From NCBI GenBank assembly GCA_944332395.1, contig CALVJV010000043.1, forward strand, positions 1 through 49,166: a stretch of DNA of 49,166 nucleotides, given 5' to 3'. Source of the DNA: an uncultured Clostridia bacterium (GTDB taxonomy: Bacteria; Bacillota; Clostridia; Christensenellales; UBA1242). The notes beneath the pieces were generated by a model. That model did no database searches and had not been told where the DNA came from. It saw only the letters and a list, made by a program, of their open reading frames with translations. Position numbers and translations under genes: made by a program. This document shows positions 9,364 to 16,704 of the stretch, one piece after another (the stretch's first letter is position 1; the number at the start of each line of letters is the position of its first letter).

Positions 9364-9440
9364 TGGGGTGAAGAGTGGGGCTCGAACCCACGACCTCCAG
9401 GGCCACAACCTGGCGCTCTGCCAACTGAGCTATATCCACC
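9364..9440 (-). tRNA. tRNA-His (GTG)
   Basis: Anticodon stem CCAGG/CCTGG around TTGTGGC gives GTG. The extra 5' G (-1) opposite C73, the tRNA-His identity element, is present at 9440. The acceptor stem GTGGATA pairs with TCTTCAC, leaving a T6:C67 mismatch and a G4:T69 wobble. CCA is encoded. Confidence 0.93.
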
Positions 9441-9444
9441 ATTT

Positions 9445-9521
9445 TGGTGTGCCAAAAGGGATTCGAACCCCTGACCCTCGCCTTAGAAGGGCGATGCTCT
9501 GTCCAGCTGAGCTATTGGCAC
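9445..9521 (-). tRNA. tRNA-Arg (TCT)
   Basis: Acceptor GTGCCAA pairs with TTGGCAC. Anticodon stem TCGCC/GGCGA around CTTCTAA gives TCT. CCA is encoded. Only four bases separate it from tRNA-His. Confidence 0.95.
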
Positions 9522-9530
9522 ATAAACCAC

Positions 9531-9605
9531 TGGCTGGGGTGGCTGGATTTGAACCAACGAATGCGAGAGTCAAAGTCTCGTGCCTTACCACTTGGCGACA
9601 CCCCA
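9531..9605 (-). tRNA. tRNA-Gln (TTG)
   Basis: Same acceptor and D-arm as the tRNA-Gln (CTG) gene. Anticodon stem CGAGA/TCTCG around CTTTGAC gives TTG. CCA is encoded. Confidence 0.95.
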
Positions 9606-9640
9606 ATAAAAATATCCCGCCCGCATTAGCGAACGGGCTT

Positions 9641-9714
<74 letters not shown>

Positions 9715-9805
9715 ATCAACGCGACATTTGTGATATTATCATATAAATATCATATTGTCAAATATTTTTTAAAAAATCAAAAATATATTTATAAAAAATC
9801 AAAGC

Positions 9806-9881
9806 TGGTGGGCAATACAGGACTCGAACCTGTGACTTTCGCCATGTGACGGCGACACTCTCCCAGCTGAGTTAATTGCCC
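9806..9881 (-). tRNA. tRNA-Val (CAC)
   Basis: Acceptor GGGCAAT/ATTGCCC, anticodon stem TCGCC/GGCGA around GTCACAT gives CAC. It begins four bases after the stop codon of the DUF2188-like gene and is probably cotranscribed with it. A nearly identical tRNA-Val (GAC) lies in the opposite orientation at 10531-10606. Confidence 0.94.
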
Positions 9882-9885
9882 AACA

Positions 9886-10407
9886 TTAATGGGTACCAAA
9901 CCTTCCATCTTTTCTTTGCACTGATAGTATTGCTCTATTGTTTTTTGCTAATTCTTTTCCTCTTTTTACGGCTTCTTCTTTTGAAGCATAACTTGCAATT
10001 AATCTTTTTGACCCTGTTTTCTTTATAATCCACTTATTGGATTTTTCATCAAATCGAACATGATATCTCGTTGGTTTCTTTTCGCCAAGTTTTTTTGATT
10101 TGTTTTGCTTTTTATCAATCTCAAGAGTTTTTTGCTCATTAACAGACTTACTTTTGTTGCTTCGCTGAATATTATTGTTTTTAGTTTCTTTTAAATCTGT
10201 ATCTCTATTAGAAAAAACTTCTTTACTAGTGTTCGAAGCATTTTTTTCGTCAACTTTAATTGCCATATTTTGATTTTGCTTATTAACAACCTTCTGTTTT
10301 TTTCTATCTTCTTTCTTCTTTATTTTTTCGTTTATTTTATCAAGTTTTTTTTCAAGTTTAGATATTTCATTTTCCAAATCTTTTTTCTTTGCTTTTAGCA
10401 ACCACAT
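9886..10407 (-). CDS. Charged coiled-coil protein with C-terminal DUF2188-like domain
   Basis: A 173-residue, very lysine-rich protein. Residues 1-45 are a likely coiled coil (LENEISKLEKKLDKINEKI). The middle is low-complexity Lys/Asn/Ser/Gln. About 115-173 resembles the small DUF2188 fold (YHVRFDEKSNKWIIKK, then EEAVKRGKELAKNN, ending in KDGRFGTH). DUF2188 proteins are of unknown function. The ATG at 10407 is chosen over the GTG at 10416 because the SD GAGGTG sits six bases before it. It has its own promoter and runs into the tRNA-Val gene. Confidence 0.75.
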   Translation of the reverse strand: MWLLKAKKKDLENEISKLEKKLDKINEKIKKKEDRKKQKVVNKQNQNMAIKVDEKNASNTSKEVFSNRDTDLKETKNNNIQRSNKSKSVNEQKTLEIDKKQNKSKKLGEKKPTRYHVRFDEKSNKWIIKKTGSKRLIASYASKEEAVKRGKELAKNNRAILSVQRKDGRFGTH

Positions 10408-10425
10408 ATCCTTCACCTCGAGTTT

Positions 10426-10454
10426 ATTTTACAACAATTTTAAATTATTGTCGA
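10426..10454 (-). promoter_or_regulatory. Promoter of the DUF2188-like gene and tRNA array
   Basis: On the minus strand TCGACA (10449-10454), a 17-base spacer and TAAAAT (10426-10431) are close to the sigma-A consensus. The array downstream has no other clear promoter, so this may also feed the tRNA genes. Confidence 0.55.
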
Positions 10455-10493
10455 TCGTTTTAATATAATTTCAACATTTTATATACATAATAT

Positions 10494-10522
10494 TTGACAA
10501 AATATAACTTGTGTGATATTTT
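10494..10522 (+). promoter_or_regulatory. Promoter of tRNA-Val (GAC), probably also sufCB
   Basis: TTGACA (10494-10499), 17-base spacer, TATTTT (10517-10522). Transcription would begin about one base before the tRNA at 10531. No terminator is visible between the tRNA and sufC, so readthrough into sufC is likely. Confidence 0.65.
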
Positions 10523-10530
10523 TTTGATAT

Positions 10531-10606
10531 GGGCAATTAACTCAGCTGGGAGAGTGTCACTTTGACGTGGTGAAAGTCACAGGTTCGAGTCCTGTATTGC
10601 CCACCA
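10531..10606 (+). tRNA. tRNA-Val (GAC)
   Basis: Same acceptor, D-arm and T-arm as tRNA-Val (CAC). Anticodon stem TCACT/GGTGA (one T:G pair) around TTGACGT gives GAC. CCA is encoded at 10604-10606. It stands 24 bases upstream of sufC on the same strand. Confidence 0.94.
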
Positions 10607-10630
10607 CAATGATTAAACATATTTGATATT

Positions 10631-11338
10631 ATGATTAAAATAAACAATTTAAGTTATTCAGTTAAAAATTTAAATAATGAAAAAAAAGATATTTTAAAGA
10701 ATTTATCTATTAATTTCTTACCAGGTAAGATTACAGCAATTACCGGCTCTAATGGGAGCGGAAAATCCACTCTTATAAAAACTATTATGGGGATATTAAA
10801 ACCTGATTATGGAACTATATTCTTTAAGGATATAAATATAACAGATTTCTCAATTACCGAAAGGGCAAAACTAGGAATATCTGTTGCATTTCAGCAACCC
10901 ATTACATTTAAAGGCATAAAAATTAAACAATTGTTAGAAGTCGCAGGCGCAAAGTCGTTTAATGATATGTGTTTATGTCTTTCGAAGGTAGGTCTTTGTG
11001 CCAAAGATTACATTAATAGATATTATGATTCCAATCTTTCAGGCGGAGAAGCAAAACGAATAGAACTTGCAATGTGTTTAGCAAAAAACGGAGAAGTTTT
11101 TTTATTTGATGAACCCGAAGCTGGTATTGATTTGTGGAGTGTTGACAATTTGGTATCTTTAATTAAAAATTTAAAAGATAAAACCATTATAATAGTTAGT
11201 CACCAACAAAAAATTTTAGAAATTGCAGATGAAATTTTAATTTTGAATGATAATGGATATGAAATTGGCCCCCAAAATATTATGTTGAACAAAATAAAAC
11301 CAATTCAAACTTGTGGTGTATTAGGAGACCAAAAATGA
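10631..11338 (+). CDS. sufC: SufC-type (SmsC-like) Fe-S assembly ATPase
   Basis: A soluble ABC ATPase of 235 residues, with Walker A GSNGSGKS (39-46), Q-loop FQQP (87-90), signature LSGGEAKR (136-143) and Walker B FLFDEPEAGID (157-167). SufC works with SufB/D to build Fe-S clusters on a scaffold. The next gene is a short SufB/D homologue overlapping by four bases, and no sufS, sufU or sufE is present. This matches the two-gene SUF-like minimal (SmsCB) layout described in archaea and some Clostridia rather than the full suf operon. The gene has no obvious SD. Confidence 0.88.
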   Translation: MIKINNLSYSVKNLNNEKKDILKNLSINFLPGKITAITGSNGSGKSTLIKTIMGILKPDYGTIFFKDINITDFSITERAKLGISVAFQQPITFKGIKIKQLLEVAGAKSFNDMCLCLSKVGLCAKDYINRYYDSNLSGGEAKRIELAMCLAKNGEVFLFDEPEAGIDLWSVDNLVSLIKNLKDKTIIIVSHQQKILEIADEILILNDNGYEIGPQNIMLNKIKPIQTCGVLGDQK

Positions 11339-12249
11339 ATAAAATTGAACAAACTATCTATAATCAGACTATGCAACTCACCCATCAACCATCAGGTGCA
11401 TTTAGTTTAAGAGTAAATGGTCAATCCGCCAAACAAAAATCCACTAACAACATAATAATCAAACAAAAACAACAAAAAAATGGTATAGATGTGATCATTA
11501 AACCCAATACCCAAAATGAAAGTTTGCATTTGCCCGTTATATTATCTGATCCGGGATTAAAAGATAGTGTATATAATGATTTTTATATTGGTGATAATGC
11601 AAACATAAAAATTATTTCTGGATGTGGCATTCACAACGACAGTAATCTAACAAGTACACATAATGGAATTCACACATTTCACATTGGAAATAATTCTTTT
11701 GTTGAATACATCGAACGACATATTGCTTTGGGCCTTGGCAAAAAGAAAAAATTGAACCCAAAAACAAAAATAAAATTAGGACAAAATTCGACATTAAAAA
11801 TTTTAACTCAACAAATTAGCGGTGTCTCAAATTCAAATAGAATTACACAAGCAAAACTAGGCGAAAACTCATCGTTAATTATAGAAGAAAAAATATGCAC
11901 ATCTAATACCGAAGAAGCTATTTCTAATTATAATATTGAATTAAATGGATACCAAAGCAGTTGTAAAATATCAAGCAGAAGTGTGGCAAAAAACAATTCA
12001 AGACAAATTTTTGAATCGAATTTAATTGGAAAGAACAAATGCTTTGGGCATGTTGAATGCGATGGAATTATTTTGGATAAAGCAAAAATGTATTCTACAC
12101 CTAAAATAAGTGCTGAAAATAGCGATTCAACATTGATACATGAAGCAACAATTGGCAAAATTGCTGGAGAACAATTAACAAAACTTATGACATTAGGACT
12201 AAACAAAGAACAAGCAGAAGAAATAATAATAAACGGATATTTATGTTAA
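11335..12249 (+). CDS. sufB: SufB/SufD-family (SmsB-like) Fe-S scaffold protein
   Basis: The 304-residue protein has the beta-helix core of SufB/SufD and the family C-terminus, with a conserved-looking His in LIHEATIGKIAGEQL followed by LMTLGLNKEQAEEIIINGYL. It is about 150 residues shorter than SufB or SufD of the full system and lacks their long N-terminal regions, as expected of SmsB. The ATG at 11335 is the start: it overlaps the sufC stop (ATGA) and has SD TAGGAG seven or eight bases before it. An upstream in-frame ATG at 11311 lies within sufC and has no SD. Confidence 0.87.
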   Translation: MNKIEQTIYNQTMQLTHQPSGAFSLRVNGQSAKQKSTNNIIIKQKQQKNGIDVIIKPNTQNESLHLPVILSDPGLKDSVYNDFYIGDNANIKIISGCGIHNDSNLTSTHNGIHTFHIGNNSFVEYIERHIALGLGKKKKLNPKTKIKLGQNSTLKILTQQISGVSNSNRITQAKLGENSSLIIEEKICTSNTEEAISNYNIELNGYQSSCKISSRSVAKNNSRQIFESNLIGKNKCFGHVECDGIILDKAKMYSTPKISAENSDSTLIHEATIGKIAGEQLTKLMTLGLNKEQAEEIIINGYLC

Positions 12250-12278
12250 ACATTTTTTTAATTTATAAGATCATAAAA

Positions 12279-12310
12279 AAAGAACTCAATAAAAAATTGG
12301 GTTCTTTTTT
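12279..12310. terminator. Bidirectional terminator between sufB and spoIVA
   Basis: A 12-bp stem (AAAGAACTCAAT with ATTGGGTTCTTT, one G:T pair) with a five-base loop has T-runs on both strands, serving the convergent sufB and spoIVA transcripts. Confidence 0.85.
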
Positions 12311-12335
12311 AATACTATACAACTTTTTTAAGTTT

Positions 12336-13811
12336 CTATAACAAAACACAAATTATTCCACCTTTTCCTTCATTGACAATTTTAGACAATGTTTTTCGCA
12401 TTTTTATTTGTGCCTCTTCTGGCAGCGTTTGCAATTTTCCATTTATTCCTTCTCTAACCAAAGCAGAAAGAGGTTTCCCAAACATATTAGTTTCCCAAAT
12501 TCCTTGTGGATTATTTTCAAATTCATTTAATAAATAAGAACCAAGTTCTTCTGTCTGCCATGCGCTACCAACTGCTGGAATCACTTCTGTTTCAACATCA
12601 ACCTTCATAATATGCAACGATGGAGCCGAAGCCTTCAATCTAACACCAGAATTTGAGCCCCTTTTTACTATTTCTGGTTCTTCAAGTTTCATTTCTTCTA
12701 TACTTGGTAAAACTACACCATAGCCAGTTTCATCAACAGATTCTAACGCAGCTTTTAATCTATCGTATTGTTTTTTTGCAACCGAAAGTTCAGATACATA
12801 ACTCATTAATTTGAAATCATCAGAAATATCAGCGCCACACGTTTCAGATAAAATTTTATAAAACAACTCCTGATTTGCCGATATATCAACATCAATAGAG
12901 CCGTCTCCAAGATTAACTTTTGAAACAACAGCAGATAGGTTTTCACTTTCTGCAAACAAATTTTTTAATTTGCAAGCTTCACTAATTTTTGAAATCCCAG
13001 ATGTTTGATTTCCTATTTCAGCAACAATTCCCGAAATTAAAGGACTTTCATAAGGCAATGTTCTCATCCAGTCAGGCATAGAAAAATTAATTTTAGTTAT
13101 TGGAAATTCACTTAATACTTTTTCCAAAATCATATTAATATTGTCAATATTTAAATTTAGAACATCTAATGGTACAACCGGAGTAGCATATTTTTCTTCT
13201 AGTACAGAACACATTTTTAAAACTTTTTCGTCTTCAGGATTTTTAGTATTAACAACAACAACAAATGGTTTTTTTGCCGCTTTTAATTCTTTAACAACTC
13301 TTTCTTCAGCAGATAAATATGAAACTCTTGAAATATCAGTTATAGATCCATCTGTTGTAACCAAAATGCCAATTGTAGAATGTTCTGAAATAACCTTATA
13401 GGTTCCTATTTCAGCAGCTTTTTCAAATGGCATCTCTTCATCACTCCAAGGAGTTTTAACCATTCTAGGCATTCCATTTTCTACGTGTCCTGATACGCCG
13501 TCAATCAAATATCCAACACAATCGACCAATCTAACTTTCATAGAAACACAACCATCTAATTCTATTTCAGCTGGCTCGGCAGGAATAAATTTGGGTTGCA
13601 TCGTCATTATTGTCTTGCCATTTCCACTTTGTGGCAATTCATCTTTTGTTCGCTCTTTTTCGTTTTTATCTTTCATGACAGGCAAAACAAGATTGTCCAT
13701 AAACTTTTTTATAAATGTAGATTTTCCAGTTCTAACTGGGCCAACAACACCTAAATATAAAACTCCACCAGTTCGAGTTTTTATGTCGTTGTAAACTTCG
13801 AATTTTTCCAT
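12336..13811 (-). CDS. spoIVA: Spore coat morphogenetic ATPase SpoIVA
   Basis: SpoIVA polymerises by ATP hydrolysis on the outer forespore membrane and forms the base of the spore coat. The 491 residues match the family length (about 492). The P-loop GPVRTGKST lies at 24-32 and a TRAFAC-type switch region (VRLVDCVGYLIDG) near 110. The conserved C-terminal region, which contacts SpoVM and membrane in Bacillus, is present. The start follows a strong SD (GGAGGGTG). In B. subtilis it is a sigma-E gene; I could not find a convincing sigma-E promoter in the 61 bases upstream. Confidence 0.96.
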   Translation of the reverse strand: MEKFEVYNDIKTRTGGVLYLGVVGPVRTGKSTFIKKFMDNLVLPVMKDKNEKERTKDELPQSGNGKTIMTMQPKFIPAEPAEIELDGCVSMKVRLVDCVGYLIDGVSGHVENGMPRMVKTPWSDEEMPFEKAAEIGTYKVISEHSTIGILVTTDGSITDISRVSYLSAEERVVKELKAAKKPFVVVVNTKNPEDEKVLKMCSVLEEKYATPVVPLDVLNLNIDNINMILEKVLSEFPITKINFSMPDWMRTLPYESPLISGIVAEIGNQTSGISKISEACKLKNLFAESENLSAVVSKVNLGDGSIDVDISANQELFYKILSETCGADISDDFKLMSYVSELSVAKKQYDRLKAALESVDETGYGVVLPSIEEMKLEEPEIVKRGSNSGVRLKASAPSLHIMKVDVETEVIPAVGSAWQTEELGSYLLNEFENNPQGIWETNMFGKPLSALVREGINGKLQTLPEEAQIKMRKTLSKIVNEGKGGIICVLL

Positions 13812-13872
13812 TCACACCCTCCAAAATCATTGATTTATTAAATATTATGCTAATACGTAAAGGTTTAGAACA

Positions 13873-14208
13873 TTAATCAACATTAAGCTCTCTTTGATAT
13901 TTGCTATATATTGTGTTTTCCTCATTAATGTTTTTATTTCTAATTTCATTTGAAATTGGTTCAAGCCTAACTAAAATAACATCATCTCCAATTTTTTCTA
14001 TTTTCTCCAAAGGAATAAAAAGATCTTCGGCTTTTCTTGAAAATAATTTTCTAATACCTGGAACTATTATTCCAAGCACCTGGTTAGTACTGGCATTAAA
14101 CATTAAATCTAATACCCTACCCAATCTTTTTCCATCAAATAGATTAATTATTTCCTTTTCTCTCATTTCACAAAATGTTATTTCGTTATTTGTTTCTTTA
14201 TGTTCCAT
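13873..14208 (-). CDS. ylmC: PRC-barrel sporulation protein, YlmC/YmxH family
   Basis: A 111-residue protein with a PRC-barrel core (about 15-90; KEIINLFDGKRLGRVLDL, then IIVPG and IPLEKIEKIGDDVILV). This is typical of the YlmC/YmxH family, annotated as sporulation-associated and usually found after sigG in Clostridia. Its molecular role is not known. Here it lies between spoIVA and an inverted sigG, divergent from sigG by 85 bases. Confidence 0.85.
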   Translation of the reverse strand: MEHKETNNEITFCEMREKEIINLFDGKRLGRVLDLMFNASTNQVLGIIVPGIRKLFSRKAEDLFIPLEKIEKIGDDVILVRLEPISNEIRNKNINEENTIYSKYQRELNVD

Positions 14209-14232
14209 TTTATATCTCCTATCAATTCTCTA

Positions 14233-14262
14233 GTATAAAAATATATGCAAAAGGAAAACATA
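14233..14262 (+). promoter_or_regulatory. Possible sigma-F-type promoter of sigG
   Basis: GTATA (14233-14237), a 15-base gap and GGAAAACATA (14253-14262) resemble the forespore sigma-F pattern (GWATA ... GGNNANAHTR), with one mismatch. sigG is sigma-F dependent in Bacillus. The same GGAAAAC also pairs with GTTTTCC (14271-14277), forming a 7-bp hairpin just before the SD. Confidence 0.4.
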
Positions 14263-14293
14263 ACATTAAAGTTTTCCAAAAAAGGAGCAAAAA

Positions 14294-15061
14294 ATGGCAA
14301 ATAAAGTTGTTATATGTGGAGTCGATACATCTAATTTACCAAAAATTTCTTCTAAAGAAATGGACGAATTGGTATTAAAACTAAAAACCGATAGAAACTC
14401 TTACAGAGAAAAATTTGTCTATTATAACATGAGGTTAGTTTTATCAATAGTTCAACGATTCTGTATAAAAAAAGAACTTATAGACGACGTTTTTCAAGTA
14501 GGTGTAATCGGGCTTTTAAAGGCTGTTGATAATTTTAATACTGACCTAGGCGTAAAATTCTCTACTTATGCTGTACCAATGATAAATGGAGAAATAAGGC
14601 GATTTTTAAGAGACAATACCAGCGTGAAAGTAACAAGAAATTTAAGAGACACTGCATACAAAGCCATGCAATCAAGAGAAAAATTCAATAAACTAGGACT
14701 AGACGCCACAAATTCCATGATTTCAAAAGATACCGGAATTAATGAGAGCGAAATTGCAAAAGCACTTGATGCAATATCAGATCCCGTTTCATTATATGAT
14801 TTTGTGTACTCTGATGGAAATGATGGGATATTGCTTGTAGATCAACTGAAAGACCCAATATGTTCAGAAGAAAAATGGCTTGAGAATAACTCATTGGAAA
14901 ATGCTATTTCTGGTCTTGAAGAACGCGAAAAAATGATATTATTTTTAAGATATTTCGAAGGTAAAACTCAAATGGAAATATCAGAAGAAATAGGCATTAG
15001 TCAAGCACAAGTATCTAGATTAGAGAAAAATGCCCTATCATACATGAAACATCAATTATAA
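14294..15061 (+). CDS. sigG: Forespore sigma factor SigG
   Basis: The 255 residues show the sigma-G signature start (VVICGVDTSNLPK), region 2 (LVLSIVQRFCIKKELIDDVFQVGVIGLLKAVDNF split over about 48-88), the conserved KFSTYAVPMINGEIRRFLRD and a C-terminal region 4 HTH (KTQMEISEEIGISQAQVSRLEK). SigG directs late forespore transcription. SD AAAGGAG is well placed. In Bacillus and most Clostridia sigG follows sigE in tandem; here it is on the opposite strand and convergent with sigE, separated only by a hairpin. Confidence 0.95.
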   Translation: MANKVVICGVDTSNLPKISSKEMDELVLKLKTDRNSYREKFVYYNMRLVLSIVQRFCIKKELIDDVFQVGVIGLLKAVDNFNTDLGVKFSTYAVPMINGEIRRFLRDNTSVKVTRNLRDTAYKAMQSREKFNKLGLDATNSMISKDTGINESEIAKALDAISDPVSLYDFVYSDGNDGILLVDQLKDPICSEEKWLENNSLENAISGLEEREKMILFLRYFEGKTQMEISEEIGISQAQVSRLEKNALSYMKHQL

Positions 15062-15082
15062 TGTAGAAGTTAAACTTCTACA
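15062..15082. terminator. Hairpin between convergent sigG and sigE
   Basis: TGTAGAAG, a five-base loop and CTTCTACA form a perfect 8-bp stem. On the plus strand it is followed by TTTT, so it fits a sigG terminator. The sigE stop codon lies inside it (15070-15072). Confidence 0.65.
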
Positions 15083-15783
15083 TTTTGCTTTTCAATATTA
15101 TGTTTTAGTTTATCTAAAATTTTCTTTTCAAGCCGCGAAATGTAACTTTGCGATATTTCAAGTTCATCAGCAACTTCTTTTTGAGTCATTTCCTTATTTG
15201 TATTCAAACCATATCTCATTTCCATAATATTTCGTTCTCTAGGCATTAATGATTCTACCGCTATCTTAAGTTGATCTTTTTCAACTAAATTCTCATATGT
15301 TTTAAACAGCATATCTGGATCAGTTCCAATAACATCTTGCAATAGTAATTCGTTTCCATCTGAATCAGTATTTAAAGGATTATCTAAAGACAAATCTAAT
15401 TTTGTTTTAGAATTTTTTCTCATATACATAAGAATTTCATTTTCAATGCAACGCGAAGCATAAGTCGCTATTTTTATGTTTTTATTTGCATCAAATGAAT
15501 TAATTGCCTTAATTAATCCTATTGTTCCAATGGAAATCAAATCTTCAATCCCAACGCTTGATTTTTCAAACTTTTGTGCAATATAAACCACCAATCTTAA
15601 ATTATGTTCAATTAAAATTGTTCTAACTGACTCATCTCCATTTTTTAAGTTTTCAATAAGTTTTTCTTCATCTTCACTAGAAAGCTTTTCTGGAAGATTC
15701 GCATTCCCTCCAATATAATGAATTTGGTTTTTTCTCTTAAATAATTTAAATAACCAAAGCTTAAAAAGTAAAAATAATTTCAT
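15070..15783 (-). CDS. sigE: Mother-cell sigma factor SigE (pro-sigma-E)
   Basis: The ATG at 15783 is preferred over a GTG six bases upstream because SD GGGAGG lies seven bases before it, giving 237 residues. Residues 1-22 form a short hydrophobic/basic pro-peptide (LFLLFKLWLFKLFKRK). The motif HYIGG corresponds to the Bacillus YYIGG cleavage site, so processing after about residue 22 is expected. Core regions 2 and 4 are canonical (IEDLISIGTIGLIKAINSF; TQKEVADELEISQSYISRLEK). It follows spoIIGA, its processing protease, in a two-gene operon. Confidence 0.95.
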   Translation of the reverse strand: MKLFLLFKLWLFKLFKRKNQIHYIGGNANLPEKLSSEDEEKLIENLKNGDESVRTILIEHNLRLVVYIAQKFEKSSVGIEDLISIGTIGLIKAINSFDANKNIKIATYASRCIENEILMYMRKNSKTKLDLSLDNPLNTDSDGNELLLQDVIGTDPDMLFKTYENLVEKDQLKIAVESLMPRERNIMEMRYGLNTNKEMTQKEVADELEISQSYISRLEKKILDKLKHNIEKQNVEV

Positions 15784-15799
15784 AACCACTCCTCCCTGC

Positions 15800-16630
15800 T
15801 CACATTAAATCTGGCCCAAACAAAGCATCAACTTTTAATACTTCAGAAAACTTCTCATTAGAAATAGCGACCATCGCTTCATGCCTAAAATTACCAATAT
15901 GTAGCCAATCTGGTTTAAAAGCAATTAATTTACCATTCCCACTTGTAGTATTTATAGGTATAAAGTGCTGTTTATAATGTTTAGGTAATTTATTTGCGAG
16001 CAAAGAATCCCACCAATTTTTTGATAGCATTTTTAATGCCTGTTTACAAACAACAATAACAGGCAGCCCGGTTTGTGGATCTAATAGTCTATTTCCACTA
16101 TCCATATAACCTGACAAATTTAATATTTTGCCATCAATTTGCAGAGATATAGACCGCAAAAATGGCGCAATAATGCGTCTTTCACGAATATATTTAACCA
16201 AAAATAACACTGCTTCAAATACGCAAAAAACACCAAGAATTAATAATCCAACAGGCAAAGCCCCACTATAATTTAATGAAAAATCAATAGCAGAATCATG
16301 CTTAAATAAATATAAAAAAGCAATAGTCATTCCAGCCAAAGAAAAGGTAAAAACCATTAACAACAAAAATCCAACCAACCAAACAAAAAATGGTTGTCTC
16401 CAAAGCACAAAAACAGAAAGTAAAACTCCAGACAAAATTTTAATTGGAATACTGGCATATAATGGCAAACTAACCAACGGCAGACAAATAGCAATAGCTG
16501 TACCTAAAGAACAAGCTAAAAAATATTGCCACCATTTTGCTTTTATATGCAATACTTTAAGCATTAAAAACAAAAGAACAAAATCAATACAAAAATTATC
16601 TAAAATTGCATATTCAATATATACCTGCAC
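15800..16630 (-). CDS. spoIIGA: Pro-sigma-E processing protease SpoIIGA
   Basis: SpoIIGA is an aspartic-type membrane protease in the sporulation septum that activates sigma-E when triggered by SpoIIR. The 276 residues contain five N-terminal membrane helices (about 5-150) and a cytoplasmic domain with the active-site motif GYMDSGN (Asp177). The start codon is GTG with no SD; a TATACT box seven bases upstream suggests a leaderless mRNA. Two Spo0A-like boxes lie upstream. sigE follows after 16 bases. Confidence 0.93.
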   Translation of the reverse strand: MQVYIEYAILDNFCIDFVLLFLMLKVLHIKAKWWQYFLACSLGTAIAICLPLVSLPLYASIPIKILSGVLLSVFVLWRQPFFVWLVGFLLLMVFTFSLAGMTIAFLYLFKHDSAIDFSLNYSGALPVGLLILGVFCVFEAVLFLVKYIRERRIIAPFLRSISLQIDGKILNLSGYMDSGNRLLDPQTGLPVIVVCKQALKMLSKNWWDSLLANKLPKHYKQHFIPINTTSGNGKLIAFKPDWLHIGNFRHEAMVAISNEKFSEVLKVDALFGPDLM

Positions 16631-16637
16631 AAATACA

Positions 16638-16702
16638 AGTATATTATTTTATCAATAAAGTATGAATAAAATTATTTGTCTAAAATATATAATTTTGTCA
16701 AA
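16638..16702 (-). promoter_or_regulatory. Putative spoIIG promoter with two Spo0A-box-like sites
   Basis: The -10 TATACT (16638-16643) with TTCATA 17 bases upstream (16661-16666) precedes the GTG start. TTTGTCAAA (16694-16702, read on the plus strand) matches the 0A-box consensus TTTGTCRAA exactly. TTTGTCTAA (16675-16683) differs at one base. The spoIIG operon is directly activated by Spo0A in B. subtilis, and the sites fall at about -45 to -72. The high AT content makes chance matches possible. Confidence 0.45.
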
Positions 16703-16704
16703 TT

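Noticed and set aside
9611..9640. GC-rich hairpin after tRNA-Gly as a terminator
   Set aside because: Only a 5-bp stem and no proper T-run directly after it; more tRNA genes follow closely.
13812..13872. sigma-E promoter of spoIVA
   Set aside because: CATAATAT resembles a sigma-E -10 box, but no acceptable -35 element lies at the right distance.
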